The notes beneath the pieces are model-generated. The model had not been told where the DNA came from and searched no databases. It saw only the letters and a program-made list of their open reading frames with translations. From assembly GCF_003336665.1 (NCBI RefSeq), contig NZ_QPIJ01000047.1:1-33717 (forward strand): a stretch of 33,717 nt of DNA, in the 5' to 3' direction. The position numbers were made by a program, and so were the translations under genes. How positions within the stretch are numbered: position 1 is the stretch's first letter; the number at the start of each line of letters is the position of its first letter. This DNA comes from Vreelandella rituensis. Lineage in GTDB: Bacteria > Pseudomonadota > Gammaproteobacteria > Pseudomonadales > Halomonadaceae. This document shows, one piece after another, positions 7,489 to 16,137 of the stretch.

Positions 7489-8370
7489 ATGATTCCCGCC
7501 TCGCTCAAGAACTTGCTGAATGCCACCCAAGGGCAACGCTCCACGCACTGGGAAGGCCGCGAGGTAGTGCTGTTCAATACCGCCTGGGGCGAACTGGCGA
7601 TATCCCTGCAAGGCGCACAGGTATTACATTTTCTGCCTCGTGGCCCGGGTGGAGAAGGCACCGATTGGTTATGGCTGACCCCGACCCCCAACGCCTGCCC
7701 CGGCAGCATAAGAGGGGGAATTCCGCTGTGTTGGCCGTGGTTCGGTGACGAACGCTATGCCGATGAAACACCGGATCGCAGCGGCCCCTTTCACGGCCTG
7801 GCCCGCAACGCCCCCTGGCGCCTGGAAGCGGTCGATGAGCACGAAGAAGGCATCGAAGCTCACCTTTCTCCCACCTTACGGTTACATTCTCAGCTCACCG
7901 CACGGGTGGTCATCCAAGCCAATGCCCAGCGCCTGCATGTTGAATTGATCAGCGAGAATATCGGGCATGAGCCGCTCAAAGTGAGTGGCGCCCTGCACAG
8001 CTATCTGTCGGTGAGCGACGCCCACCAATGCCGCCTGGAAGGCCTCGCCGGTGCCCGCTATCTGGACAAGCTCAAGGATTTTTCGGAAGGCGAGCAACAA
8101 GGCACACTGGCCATTCGTGGGGCTATCGACCGTATTTACCACAGCAACCAAGCCTTGCTGTTGAACGATGGTCAACGCAGCCTGCGAATCGGCAAGCAGT
8201 CCAGTGACTCAACGGTGGTCTGGCACCCGGCCGACAACCTGCCTGCCGATATTCCCGCAGACGCCGGCCGACACTTCTTGTGTGTGGAGGCCGCCAACAC
8301 ACGTCTTGACCCCGTCTGGCTGGTGCCCGATGCCCAGCACCTATTGGGGACAACCTTGAGTCTGGGCTAA
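7489..8370 (+). CDS. yeaD: D-hexose-6-phosphate mutarotase, YeaD family
   Basis: A 293-aa cytoplasmic aldose-1-epimerase-like enzyme that interconverts alpha and beta anomers of glucose-6-phosphate and related hexose phosphates. The beta-sandwich galactose-mutarotase fold is seen throughout. The phosphate-binding and active-site stretch GGIPLCWPWFG (residues 76-86) is intact. The expected catalytic His102 (in FHGLARNAPW) and Glu267 (in CVEAANT) are present at nearly the same positions as in E. coli YeaD. The ATG at 7489 was chosen because AAGGAG (7478-7483) sits five bases upstream. It is a monocistronic gene followed by the unrelated YcjX operon. Confidence is high for the family. Confidence 0.92.
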   Translation: MIPASLKNLLNATQGQRSTHWEGREVVLFNTAWGELAISLQGAQVLHFLPRGPGGEGTDWLWLTPTPNACPGSIRGGIPLCWPWFGDERYADETPDRSGPFHGLARNAPWRLEAVDEHEEGIEAHLSPTLRLHSQLTARVVIQANAQRLHVELISENIGHEPLKVSGALHSYLSVSDAHQCRLEGLAGARYLDKLKDFSEGEQQGTLAIRGAIDRIYHSNQALLLNDGQRSLRIGKQSSDSTVVWHPADNLPADIPADAGRHFLCVEAANTRLDPVWLVPDAQHLLGTTLSLG

Positions 8371-8446
8371 CGTGAATGTGGCTGGGGCCTGAACCGGCCC
8401 AGTCGGTATGATATTGTGCTGAACCAATGGCGACTCTGCTCCGGTG

Positions 8447-8467
8447 ATGCCCTTTTCCAAGGGCATT
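8447..8467 (+). terminator. Hairpin between yeaD and the ycjX operon
   Basis: ATGCCCTT (8447-8454), loop TTCC and AAGGGCAT (8459-8466) form a perfect 8-bp stem followed by TCTGC. The T tract is poor. It lies 76 nt after the yeaD stop and only 30 nt before the small membrane-protein gene, so it could be a weak terminator of yeaD or a leader structure of the operon. Confidence 0.4.
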
Positions 8468-8495
8468 CTGCGCCAATGTCCTCTAAGGAAGTGTT

Positions 8496-8693
8496 ATGTC
8501 TCCACAATACTGGCTTGAAGCAGCCACGCTGGCATTCAACCTGGTAGGTCTGGTGGTGTGTCTCGTCGGCCTGACGCTAGCGCAACGCATGAGGCGCCGC
8601 TGGCCGGGCTACCTCATTGCACTGATCGGCTTCTTGATCGCCGCCACACCGATGTTCCATCAATACATCAGCGCCATGCGTTATGGCCAGTGA
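8496..8693 (+). CDS. Small two-helix membrane protein, first gene of the ycjXF operon
   Basis: A 65-aa protein I cannot assign to a family. Residues about 6-29 (WLEAATLAFNLVGLVVCLVGL) form one membrane helix. A basic turn (QRMRRRWPG) follows, then a second helix at about 38-56 (YLIALIGFLIAAT). The basic turn suggests a hairpin topology with the loop in the cytoplasm. AAGGAA (8485-8490) precedes the ATG by five bases, which supports real translation. Its last 11 bases overlap the start of ycjX, so the two are probably translationally coupled and may work together. It is too small for any of the known Psp proteins to be recognised by eye. The gene is real with moderate confidence; its function is unknown. 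Confidence 0.65.
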   Translation: MSPQYWLEAATLAFNLVGLVVCLVGLTLAQRMRRRWPGYLIALIGFLIAATPMFHQYISAMRYGQ

Positions 8694-10083
8694 GCGCGGA
8701 AAAATCAGCCGTGAGCTGACCGACCTTCTCGCTCGCGGCCGAGACCGGCAGCTGCGCCTAGCGGTAACCGGGCTTTCCCGGGCGGGAAAGACGGCGTTTC
8801 TCACCTCGCTGGTCAACCAGCTGCGCCATGCCGGGCTTGAAGCGCGCCTGGACATGCTGCCTGCGGCCCGGGAAGGCCGCCTGCTGGGTGCCCAGCGCCT
8901 CAATCAGCAAGACCTCGGTGTCCCCCGCTTTCCCTATGACCAGGCCATGGCGGCGCTCAATGACTCCCCGCCGCGCTGGCCCGAACCCACCCGGGGCATC
9001 AGCGAGTTGCGCTTGCAACTGCGCTATCGCCCGGCGCGCAGTGGCTGGCTGACACCGCAGACCACCAGCCTGACGCTCGATCTGTTCGACTACCCCGGCG
9101 AATGGCTGCTTGATTTACCTCTTCTACAGCATGATTTTTTCAGCTGGAGCCAGGCCCAGACCCGAGCCCACGGCCCGCAGCGCCGAGCCCTGTTTACCGA
9201 TTGGCAAGAAGGGGTAGCCGCTCTCGACCCCGCCGCCGAGGCCGACGAAGCACAGCTAGCCGAACTGGCCGAACGCTACGCCCAGGGGCTGCGCCGCGCC
9301 AAGAAAGCCGGATTTTCGGATTTACAGCCCGGGCGTTTCCTGTTGCCCGGCGAGCTTGAAGGCGCTCCGGCACTCCAATTCTTTCCGTTGCCGGGGCTGT
9401 TCGACACCCAGCGTGCCGAGCTTGACGCCCTACCCGCCGACAGCCTTTACGCCACCCTGGCCCAGCGTTTTCGCTACTATCAACAGCATGTGGTCCGCCC
9501 TTTTTACCGTGACCATTTTCGGCGCTTCGATCGTCAGATCGTGCTGGTCGATGTCCTCGGCGCACTGAACGCCGGGCCGGAACGGTTCGATGATTTATCA
9601 CGTGCCCTGAACCATTTGATGCAGAGTTTCGATTACGGCAAGCGCAGCCTGCTGACGCGGCTGTTTGCGCCGAAGATCGACCGCCTGGCCATCGCCGCCA
9701 CCAAAGCCGATCATGTCACCCCTGACCAGCACCCCAACCTCATCCATCTGCTCGAAGCCTTGCTGGCGGAACCGTTGCAGGACCTACGCTTTGCCGATGT
9801 GCCGGTCAAGGCATTCTCGTTGGCGGCCATTCGTGCCACCCAGGCCCGGGAAATAACCCAACAGGGCCAACAATCGGCAGCATTACGCGGCACCACCCTC
9901 GAGGGAGAAGAGGTATTGGTCTACCCCGGCGACGTTCCCGCGACATTGCCCGAAGCCACGTTCTGGGACCAGCAGGGTTTCAATTTTCCGGCGTTTCGCC
10001 CCATGCCGCGAACCACCGATGTCCTGGCGCACATTCGTATGGATAGCGCCATCGACTGGCTGATCGGAGACAAACTCACATGA
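8683..10083 (+). CDS. ycjX: YcjX family P-loop GTP-binding protein
   Basis: A 466-aa predicted GTPase of the YcjX/DUF463 family (E. coli YcjX, 465 aa). The P-loop is GLSRAGKT at residues 30-37. The switch region LDLFDYPGEWLLDL supplies the DxxG-like Walker B motif, and AATKADHV (about residue 340) is the base-recognition N/TKxD-type motif. In enterics ycjX and ycjF belong to the phage-shock (PspF) regulon and accompany envelope stress; their molecular role is unresolved. The start at 8683 lies inside the end of the small membrane-protein gene, and the stop overlaps ycjF by four bases (ATGA). This makes a coupled three-gene operon. No pspA or pspF is in the window, so regulation may differ here. 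Confidence 0.92.
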   Translation: MASERGKISRELTDLLARGRDRQLRLAVTGLSRAGKTAFLTSLVNQLRHAGLEARLDMLPAAREGRLLGAQRLNQQDLGVPRFPYDQAMAALNDSPPRWPEPTRGISELRLQLRYRPARSGWLTPQTTSLTLDLFDYPGEWLLDLPLLQHDFFSWSQAQTRAHGPQRRALFTDWQEGVAALDPAAEADEAQLAELAERYAQGLRRAKKAGFSDLQPGRFLLPGELEGAPALQFFPLPGLFDTQRAELDALPADSLYATLAQRFRYYQQHVVRPFYRDHFRRFDRQIVLVDVLGALNAGPERFDDLSRALNHLMQSFDYGKRSLLTRLFAPKIDRLAIAATKADHVTPDQHPNLIHLLEALLAEPLQDLRFADVPVKAFSLAAIRATQAREITQQGQQSAALRGTTLEGEEVLVYPGDVPATLPEATFWDQQGFNFPAFRPMPRTTDVLAHIRMDSAIDWLIGDKLT

Positions 10084-11180
10084 CCCGGCCTTCACCCGAC
10101 CACCCTAAGCCGCGCAGGCACTTCGCATTGGATGATGATCCGGCGAAGGCCCCACCGACCGACACGGCCTCCGAGTTGCGCGGCCATCAGCAGTTCGGTC
10201 AAGAGGTGGCTCACCGCCAGTGGCAAGAAGACCCTGGCGCCGAGGAACAGGCCCTGCCCGCCGCCAGCCTGGGAGCGCCGCGCAAACGTCGCTGGGGGCT
10301 TTTGACCGCCGTGGTCGGCGGCCTGGGGCTGGGTGCCGTAGAACTAGCCAGCGGCATGCTTGACGCCCGAGGCAGCGCCGACTGGCTGGCCCTGGCCTGG
10401 CAGGGGTTCGGCATCATATTGATCGGGCTGGGTGGGCTCTCTCTTGGCCGCGAGCTGTTTCGCTTGAAGCGTTTACGACACCACGAACGACTTCGCCTTC
10501 AGTTGACCCGACTCCCCGAGACGTCCCCCGCTCAAGCCCATGCCATGGCCGAACAGCTGCGTCGACAGTTCAAGCTATCTAGCGACGACCCGCATTGGCA
10601 GGCGTTCAGCCAGGCGTGTCAGCCACATCATGACGGCGCCGACATCCAGATACTGCTTGCCCACCACCTTCTGGCACCACGCGACCGGCAAGCCCAGCGA
10701 TTGATCTCACGGATGTCCGGGGAAACCGCCGTGATGGTGGCCATCAGCCCGCTGACCCTGGTCGACATGGGATTGGTGGCGTGGCGCAACCTGGCCATGG
10801 TGGATCGGCTGTGCCGGCTGTATGGACTGGAATTGGGCTATGCCAGTCGCTTGCGCCTGTTCAAGAACGTGCTCCACAACATGGCCTTTGCCGGTGCCAG
10901 CGAATTGGTAACTGACGCCGGAATCGACATGCTGTCGCTCGATCTCGCCGGGCGTCTTTCCTCGCGTGCCGGCCAAGGGTTGGCTTCCGGGCTGCTTAGC
11001 GCACGTCTGGGGCTTCGTGCCCAACGACTGTGCCGCCCCTTGCCTTTCGACAGTGAGAGCCGACCCAAACTGGCAGATTTACGCCGGGATCTTTGGCATC
11101 AACTGAAACGGCTGGAAACCCCGCCTTCCCCGCCACCTTCATCGCAGCATTCCCAGGAGCGCTCTCAAGGGTCGTCATAA
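10080..11180 (+). CDS. ycjF: YcjF family membrane protein (TIGR01620/DUF697)
   Basis: A 366-aa inner-membrane protein (E. coli YcjF, 353 aa). The N-terminal 70 residues are polar and cytoplasmic. Two transmembrane helices follow, at about 73-94 (LLTAVVGGLGLGAVELASG) and 101-125 (WLALAWQGFGIILIGLGGLSLG). The C-terminal part (about 215-350: GETAVMVAISPLTLVDMGLV, then YASRLRLFKNVLHNMAFAGASEL) is the DUF697 domain. The C-terminal tail is Ser/Pro/Gln-rich. It overlaps ycjX by four bases, so the two are translated in a coupled way. Together with ycjX it is thought to act in an envelope-stress pathway; partner and mechanism are unknown. Confidence 0.9.
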   Translation: MTRPSPDHPKPRRHFALDDDPAKAPPTDTASELRGHQQFGQEVAHRQWQEDPGAEEQALPAASLGAPRKRRWGLLTAVVGGLGLGAVELASGMLDARGSADWLALAWQGFGIILIGLGGLSLGRELFRLKRLRHHERLRLQLTRLPETSPAQAHAMAEQLRRQFKLSSDDPHWQAFSQACQPHHDGADIQILLAHHLLAPRDRQAQRLISRMSGETAVMVAISPLTLVDMGLVAWRNLAMVDRLCRLYGLELGYASRLRLFKNVLHNMAFAGASELVTDAGIDMLSLDLAGRLSSRAGQGLASGLLSARLGLRAQRLCRPLPFDSESRPKLADLRRDLWHQLKRLETPPSPPPSSQHSQERSQGSS

Positions 11181-11306
11181 AGCACATTCGTACCGATCTT
11201 CCCGGAAGCTAAAGGGCTTACTGCACCAAACTGCTCGGTCCCCTGGGTTTATGTGGCTGCAACCGATTGAATTCATGTGCCCGAAGAGCCTTTTCGGTTG
11301 CAGAAT

Positions 11307-11335
11307 TTGGCCCCGCGCGAAACCATCCGTATAGT
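11307..11335 (+). promoter_or_regulatory. Promoter of the RNase II gene
   Basis: TTGGCC (11307-11312), an exact 17-nt spacer and TATAGT (11330-11335) lie just upstream of the gene. This predicts a transcript starting near 11342 with a leader of only about 25 nt. I see no good Shine-Dalgarno site in that leader. Confidence 0.65.
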
Positions 11336-11367
11336 GGCACCCTTATCTCGCCAATTGATCGTGCCCA

Positions 11368-13308
11368 ATGTTGCAGAATAACTCCGTACTCGCTCAGCTC
11401 AAGCAGCAGATCCGTAAAACCACGCCGCGCGTCGAAGGCGTGATCAAGGCCACTGCCAAGGCTTTCGGTTTCCTTGAAACTGAGGATGGCACGTCTTATT
11501 TCGTGCCGCCGCCCGCCATGAAAAAGGTGCTGCATGGCGACCGCGTCGAAGCCGTGATTCATGAAGAAGGCGACAAGACATCCGTCGACCCGGAAACCCT
11601 GCTTGAAGCCGGCCTCGACCGATTCGTCGGCCGCGTGCAAAAGCGTGAAGGTCAGCTTGCCGTCGTGCCCGATCACCCTCTGATCAAGAATGTGCTCAAG
11701 GCGCGTATCAGACGCGACCTGGATGAAGCCAGCATCGAAGAAGGTGACTGGGTTGTTGCGCGCCTGGTGCGTCATCCGCTCAAGCCTGATGACCGCGCCT
11801 TTTTCGCTCAGATCGACGAGTTAGTGGCTAAAAGCAGCAATCCCGCTGTGCCATGGCGTGTCACTCTGGCCCGCCATGCCTTGGAGCAGGATTGCCCTCC
11901 GGCTGCGGATGAATGGCCGCTGATCGATGAAGGCCTGACCCGCGAAGACCTGACCGCCGAGCCTTTTTTCACCATCGATGGTGAAAAGACCCGCGACATG
12001 GACGATGCCCTGCGCATCGAGACCCATGAGAACGGTGGCTGGCGCCTGAGTGTGGCAATCGCCGACCCCACCGCCTACATCGAAGAAGGCCATGCAGCCG
12101 ACCTTGAGGCCCGCACGCGCGCCTTTACCGTCTACTTGCCGGGCCAGAACGTCACCATGCTGCCCGAGCAGCTCGCAGACGACCTCTGTTCGCTATGGGA
12201 AGACAAGGAGCGCCCGGTACTCGCCTGTACGCTGGAGATCGGTGCAGACGGCAGCCTGGGCGATTACCGCTTCTTCGCTGCCACCGCCAAGTCCCACGCC
12301 AAGCTGGCCTATGAAAAGGTATCCGACTGGCTGGAAGATAAAGGCGACTGGGTCCCGTCTGACGAGATCGGCGAACAGCTCAAGGCACTGCGCGACCTGA
12401 CCGAAGCTCGCAGTGCTTGGCGTGCCGAACATGCGCTGGTGTTCAAGGACACACCGGATTACGTCTTCGATCTGGATGCTGCCGGCAATGTGCTGGGCAT
12501 TCGCACCGAAGACCGGCGTATCGCCAATCGCATGATTGAAGAGTCGATGATTGCCGCCAACGCTTGTTGCGCCGACCTTCTGGCCACCCATGTGGGCCAC
12601 GGCATCTTCAATGTGCACCGTGCTTTCGAGCCGGAAAAGGCCGAGGCCGCTCAGGAGTTTCTCGCCACGCAGGAAATCGAGGTCGAGCGCGAAATGCTCA
12701 CCGAACTGCCGCGTTACCGTGAACTCAAGCGCGCTCTGGAAAGCCGTGAAGACGCCTGGCTGGATGTTCGCCTACGGCGCTTCCAAGGCTTCACCAGCAT
12801 GTCGGCCCTGCCTGGCCCGCACTTTGGCCTGGGTCTGCCCGCCTACGCCACCTGGACATCGCCGATTCGTAAATACGGCGACATGGTCAATCACCGCTTG
12901 ATCAAACGCGTGCTCAAGGGCGAGCAGGCACCGGCGGAAGCCAGCCAGCAGCTCACCGATCAGCTCACCGAACGTCGTCGTTTGAACCGCATGGCCGAGC
13001 GCGACGTCAAGGATTGGCTGTACGTGCGTTACCTGACGTCTTCGGCAGAAAATCAGGAAGCCTTTGATGCCGAGATCATGGCAGTCAATCGTGGCGGCAT
13101 GCGCGTGCGTCTGGTGGCCAATGGTGCCACGGCGTTCGTCCCGGCGCCGTTGATGCACAGTGACCGCAGCAAGGTGGTGATCGACGACAAGGAAGGTCGC
13201 ATCCAGATCGAAGGCGAGGAACGCTACAAGCTAGGCGATAGTCTGCGCGTGGCTCTCACCGAAGCGCGTGAGGAAACCCGCTCGCTGGTGGCACGCCCTG
13301 TCGATTGA
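11368..13308 (+). CDS. rnb: Exoribonuclease II (RNase II, RNB family)
   Basis: A 646-aa 3'-to-5' processive exoribonuclease that degrades single-stranded RNA (E. coli RNase II, 644 aa). Residues about 20-150 contain the two N-terminal cold-shock (OB) domains. The RNB catalytic domain follows with the metal-binding aspartates Asp204, Asp210, Asp212 and Asp213 in TIDGEKTRDMDDAL, matching E. coli Asp201/207/209/210. Further on, YATWTSPIRKYGDMVNHRLI is the conserved C-terminal catalytic stretch, and a small S1 domain closes the protein (about 560-646). The length fits RNase II rather than RNase R. The ATG at 11368 lacks a clear ribosome site but lies right after a good promoter. The gene is monocistronic with a strong terminator. 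Confidence 0.93.
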   Translation: MLQNNSVLAQLKQQIRKTTPRVEGVIKATAKAFGFLETEDGTSYFVPPPAMKKVLHGDRVEAVIHEEGDKTSVDPETLLEAGLDRFVGRVQKREGQLAVVPDHPLIKNVLKARIRRDLDEASIEEGDWVVARLVRHPLKPDDRAFFAQIDELVAKSSNPAVPWRVTLARHALEQDCPPAADEWPLIDEGLTREDLTAEPFFTIDGEKTRDMDDALRIETHENGGWRLSVAIADPTAYIEEGHAADLEARTRAFTVYLPGQNVTMLPEQLADDLCSLWEDKERPVLACTLEIGADGSLGDYRFFAATAKSHAKLAYEKVSDWLEDKGDWVPSDEIGEQLKALRDLTEARSAWRAEHALVFKDTPDYVFDLDAAGNVLGIRTEDRRIANRMIEESMIAANACCADLLATHVGHGIFNVHRAFEPEKAEAAQEFLATQEIEVEREMLTELPRYRELKRALESREDAWLDVRLRRFQGFTSMSALPGPHFGLGLPAYATWTSPIRKYGDMVNHRLIKRVLKGEQAPAEASQQLTDQLTERRRLNRMAERDVKDWLYVRYLTSSAENQEAFDAEIMAVNRGGMRVRLVANGATAFVPAPLMHSDRSKVVIDDKEGRIQIEGEERYKLGDSLRVALTEAREETRSLVARPVD

Positions 13309-13339
13309 TCCGGAGTAAGTAAGCGCCTAGGCAGCACCC

Positions 13340-13371
13340 AAAAGGGGCAGCGATCACGCTGCCCCTTTTTT
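13340..13371 (+). terminator. Strong rho-independent terminator of rnb
   Basis: AAAAGGGGCAGCG (13340-13352), tetraloop ATCA and CGCTGCCCCTTTT (13357-13369) form a perfect 13-bp stem including the A/T flanks, followed by more T. The flanking A and T runs make it potentially bidirectional, so it could also stop transcription of the sugar operon ending at 13455. Confidence 0.92.
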
Positions 13372-13419
13372 GTTGGTACGTTTTCTCGTTAGTACGTTTT
13401 CTCGTTGGTACGTTTTTTT
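13372..13419. repeat. Three tandem 16-bp repeats after the rnb terminator
   Basis: The units at 13372-13387, 13388-13403 and 13404-13419 read GTTGGTACGTTTTCTC, GTTAGTACGTTTTCTC and GTTGGTACGTTTTTTT. They are directly adjacent and differ at only a few positions. They fill the space between the rnb terminator and the convergent rmlC-like gene. Confidence 0.85.
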
Positions 13420-13454
13420 GGTGCGAGGCGATCGAGGCCTGGATTCGCTGATGC

Positions 13455-14003
13455 CTAGAAAAGCGTGTCGCTTCGCTCACTGATCAATGACCAACCAGCG
13501 TCCTTGTCGGACACCACCGTGGGCGGAAGGGGCCATTCGATCGCAAGACATTCATCGTTATAGCGCAAGCCGCTTTCGGCCTCGGGATGATAGGCCGCCG
13601 AAACCAGATAACTGACTTCAACATCGTCGGTCAACGTCTGAAAAGAATGCGCAAAGCCTTGCGGCACATAAAGCTGGTGCCGGTTAGCCTCGGTCAGCTC
13701 GAACAGCTGATGGTGCAGGTAGGTTTCCGAGTCTTCACGGATATCCACGATGACATCGACAATCGCTCCCCGGATACAGCGTATCAATTTGGCTTCGGCA
13801 TGCGGGCGTCGCTGGTAATGCAGCCCCCTCAAGGTACCGCGCTGAGCGGAAAAGGAGGTGTTCTGCTGCACAAAATCACCCAGCAGGCCATGGCGCTCGA
13901 ACTCAGCACGACACATGGTGCGGGCAAAAAAACCCCGTTCATCCCCATGCGGCTCAAGCTCTATCAGTCTGGCATCCTTGAGGTTCGTTTGATGAAAAAG
14001 CAT
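13455..14003 (-). CDS. dTDP-4-dehydrorhamnose 3,5-epimerase (RmlC) family enzyme
   Basis: A 182-aa cupin-fold epimerase of the RmlC/RfbC family, which inverts C3 and/or C5 of 4-keto-6-deoxy nucleotide sugars. The family signature LRGLHYQ is at 59-65. The active-site candidates His62, Lys72, Tyr132, Tyr138 and Asp168 are all present, so it should be catalytically competent. It is the last gene of a four-gene operon. Its start lies three bases after the stop of the SAF-domain gene, and its GGAG ribosome site overlaps that gene's end, which suggests coupling. The partner genes activate sugars with CTP rather than dTTP, so the substrate may be a CDP-linked 4-keto sugar. The rhamnose genes rmlA, rmlB and rmlD are not in the window. 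Confidence 0.85.
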   Translation of the reverse strand: MLFHQTNLKDARLIELEPHGDERGFFARTMCRAEFERHGLLGDFVQQNTSFSAQRGTLRGLHYQRRPHAEAKLIRCIRGAIVDVIVDIREDSETYLHHQLFELTEANRHQLYVPQGFAHSFQTLTDDVEVSYLVSAAYHPEAESGLRYNDECLAIEWPLPPTVVSDKDAGWSLISERSDTLF

Positions 14004-14006
14004 GTC

Positions 14007-15353
14007 TTACTCCATGGAAGTGGCGGCGGTACCAGGCAGGGGTTCCAAGGCAAACATGGCTTCCTGCTCGGCATACAGGCGGTCGATCAAGCGCCCTGGC
14101 GGAATGAGCACATCATCAAAGGTCAGTGCCGCGTCCTTTTCCACATGACCCACCACCTGACAGCCCAGCGCCAGCCCAATAGGCAGCAGCCGTTCCCGCC
14201 GGATCACCTCGATGTTTTCAGCCACGCCATAGACTTCAAAGCCGCCGAGCTCCTCGATTGTCTCGCCCTCATGCAAGGTTTTCTTGGCCATGGCGATCAC
14301 CCCCACCCTTGGGCCATCCAAGGGTGTCAACACCGGATCACGGAACAACACGGCGCGGGCAACGGAGGTGGGCACTTCGAAATGGCACAGATGATAGGGC
14401 GTCGTGAAGCAGTAATACGGCCCCTCCCCCATCTTGTAGAGTTCGAGATAATGGCGCTGGCGGGGATTAGCGATGGTGCCCAGCACGAATACACCCGGCC
14501 CCGGCCGCGCCCCGACAACGTAGTCGACCAGCCCCGGTCCCGTCGAGTCCAGGTAGGGTTCGAACGCCGATACCGTCTGCTCGATGGGTACCAGGGGACC
14601 ACCAGGCACCCCGCCGGAAAAATCGGGGCCGAGCATGCCGCGCTGTGCCACTTGCATGCCGATTCCATTGGCAACGATCGCCTGTTCGAACGAAATCTTG
14701 GTGCCATCGGCAAAAGACGCTACCATCGCCGGCTTTTGCCCCCAGCGCTTGGCAAAGCTTTCCTGGGTAGCCGGGTTGCGATAAGGGTCATGCAGCCCCT
14801 TGATGTTGCCGCACAGCACAGGCTTTACCCCTAGGCCGGCGACGAACCGATAGAGGTTCATCTGTACGCCGGGCTGATCGCCATCGGCAAAGCTGTAGAC
14901 GACACCCGCCGCATCGGCTTTCACTTTCAGGATGGGACCGATCGTGCCGTCGAGTTCCGCATTCATCTGAATGACGTCTTTACCACTTTCCAGAGCCGCT
15001 AATATGGCATGCGCCGCGAACTCCAACGAACCGGTTACCTCGATGATCGCATCCAACCCCTCAGCACGAGCCAGTGCCACGGCATCCTCGGTGACTGCCG
15101 GTCGCCCAGCCGCAATCGCCGCTTCCAGTTCCTGCTGGGTGTCACAGGCGACCGGCTCGATCTCGGTTTGCTGGAAGACCTTGATCGCGGCATCCATGTG
15201 CCGGTTGGCAATGGCGCAAAGCCGCATTCCAGGTGTCGCGGTCATGATCTGCAGGCCGATACCACTGGCTTGAAACCCCGCCCCGACCATCCCCACTCGA
15301 ATGGGATTACCTTGTGCCTCGCGTTTGGAAAGCGCTGTATCAACAATAATCAT
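14007..15353 (-). CDS. SAF-domain, homoserine-dehydrogenase-like NAD(P)-dependent oxidoreductase
   Basis: A 448-aa protein of the 'predicted homoserine dehydrogenase with C-terminal SAF domain' family. Residues about 18-170 form a Rossmann fold (IRVGMVGAGFQASGIG). A central catalytic part includes EVTGSLEFAAHA, DVIQMNAELDGTIG and GDQPGVQMNLYRF. The last ~100 residues form the SAF-like lobe with GLALGCQVVGHVEKDAALTFDDV. The substrate is unknown. Members of this broad family include the DXR-like (DRL) reductoisomerases of Brucella (from memory), so carbon-skeleton rearrangement of a sugar phosphate is possible. Its place between a cytidylyltransferase and an epimerase argues against amino-acid metabolism. 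I chose the ATG at 15353; AAGGAA at the end of the preceding gene serves as ribosome site, and the gap to that gene is 7 nt. Confidence 0.75.
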   Translation of the reverse strand: MIIVDTALSKREAQGNPIRVGMVGAGFQASGIGLQIMTATPGMRLCAIANRHMDAAIKVFQQTEIEPVACDTQQELEAAIAAGRPAVTEDAVALARAEGLDAIIEVTGSLEFAAHAILAALESGKDVIQMNAELDGTIGPILKVKADAAGVVYSFADGDQPGVQMNLYRFVAGLGVKPVLCGNIKGLHDPYRNPATQESFAKRWGQKPAMVASFADGTKISFEQAIVANGIGMQVAQRGMLGPDFSGGVPGGPLVPIEQTVSAFEPYLDSTGPGLVDYVVGARPGPGVFVLGTIANPRQRHYLELYKMGEGPYYCFTTPYHLCHFEVPTSVARAVLFRDPVLTPLDGPRVGVIAMAKKTLHEGETIEELGGFEVYGVAENIEVIRRERLLPIGLALGCQVVGHVEKDAALTFDDVLIPPGRLIDRLYAEQEAMFALEPLPGTAATSME

Positions 15354-15360
15354 CGGTGGT

Positions 15361-16137
15361 TCATTCCTTCCAGAGCTTCCAGGGGGCACCTTCCGTCCAG
15401 GCGGTCTCAAGCACCATTTTATCTCTCAGCGTATCCATGCTTTGCCAGTAACCGTTGTGATGGAAATATCCCAGTTTTCCCAACTCGATCATCCGGTTCA
15501 TGGGCCCGTTTTCCCATACGGTCTGGCTATCGTCGATGGTCTCGAACACTTCCGGCTCACAGACGAAGAAGCCGCCATTGATCAGGCCTCCATCCACTTC
15601 TCCCTTTTCACGAAAGCCCTCTACCTGGCTGTTGCCTTCCTTCAAGCGCAGCGCACCGTAGCGGCCGGGTTGCGTTACCGCCGTCAGGGTGCACCAATTT
15701 TTCGAGGCCAAATGAGAATCGATCAAGGCATTGATATTCAGGTCACTCAGCCCATCGCCATAGGTCAGGCAGAAAGGTTCATCCGCCAGGAAAGGCATGG
15801 CCTTCTTGAGTCGCCCACCGGTCATGGCATCGGCGTCCGTATCCAGCACGGTGACCTTCCAGTCATCGTTCATGCTTTGAAGCCAGTCGACGGTGCCTGT
15901 CTTCAGGTCGATGGTGTAATCGGTTCGATTGCCGCGATAATTGAGGAAATAGTCGCGAATGTACTCCACCTTATAACCTCCCAGCACGACGAACTCCTTG
16001 AAGCCATGATGGGCATACATTTTCATGATGTGCCAAAGGATCGGCCTCCCTCCCACTTCCACCATGGGCTTGGGACGAATCGCTGTCTCTTCGCTCAAGC
16101 GCGTTCCATACCCTCCCGCGAAAATTGCGACTTTCAT
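15361..16137 (-). CDS. rfbF: Glucose-1-phosphate cytidylyltransferase
   Basis: A 258-aa nucleotidyltransferase that joins CTP and alpha-D-glucose-1-phosphate into CDP-glucose, the entry step to CDP-dideoxy and branched sugars of O-antigens. The N-terminal signature FAGGYGTRLSEET (residues 6-18) and PKPMVEVGGRPILWHI are those of RfbF, as is LTYGDGLSDLNI at the metal site. The WENGPMNRM and GYWQSMDTLRDK motifs near the C-terminus are also typical of RfbF rather than RmlA. The length matches the family (about 257). The ATG overlaps the stop of the upstream SDR gene by four bases, so they are coupled. The usual next enzyme, CDP-glucose 4,6-dehydratase (RfbG), is absent from the window. Confidence 0.9.
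   Translation of the reverse strand: MKVAIFAGGYGTRLSEETAIRPKPMVEVGGRPILWHIMKMYAHHGFKEFVVLGGYKVEYIRDYFLNYRGNRTDYTIDLKTGTVDWLQSMNDDWKVTVLDTDADAMTGGRLKKAMPFLADEPFCLTYGDGLSDLNINALIDSHLASKNWCTLTAVTQPGRYGALRLKEGNSQVEGFREKGEVDGGLINGGFFVCEPEVFETIDDSQTVWENGPMNRMIELGKLGYFHHNGYWQSMDTLRDKMVLETAWTEGAPWKLWKE

Noticed and set aside
13372..13419. The 16-bp repeats as a CRISPR array
   Set aside because: The units are directly adjacent without unique spacers, and no cas gene is present.
13587..14834. A 415-aa open frame on the plus strand opposite the rmlC-like and SAF-domain genes
   Set aside because: It spans two real genes on the other strand, which have family motifs and ribosome sites; this frame has none.
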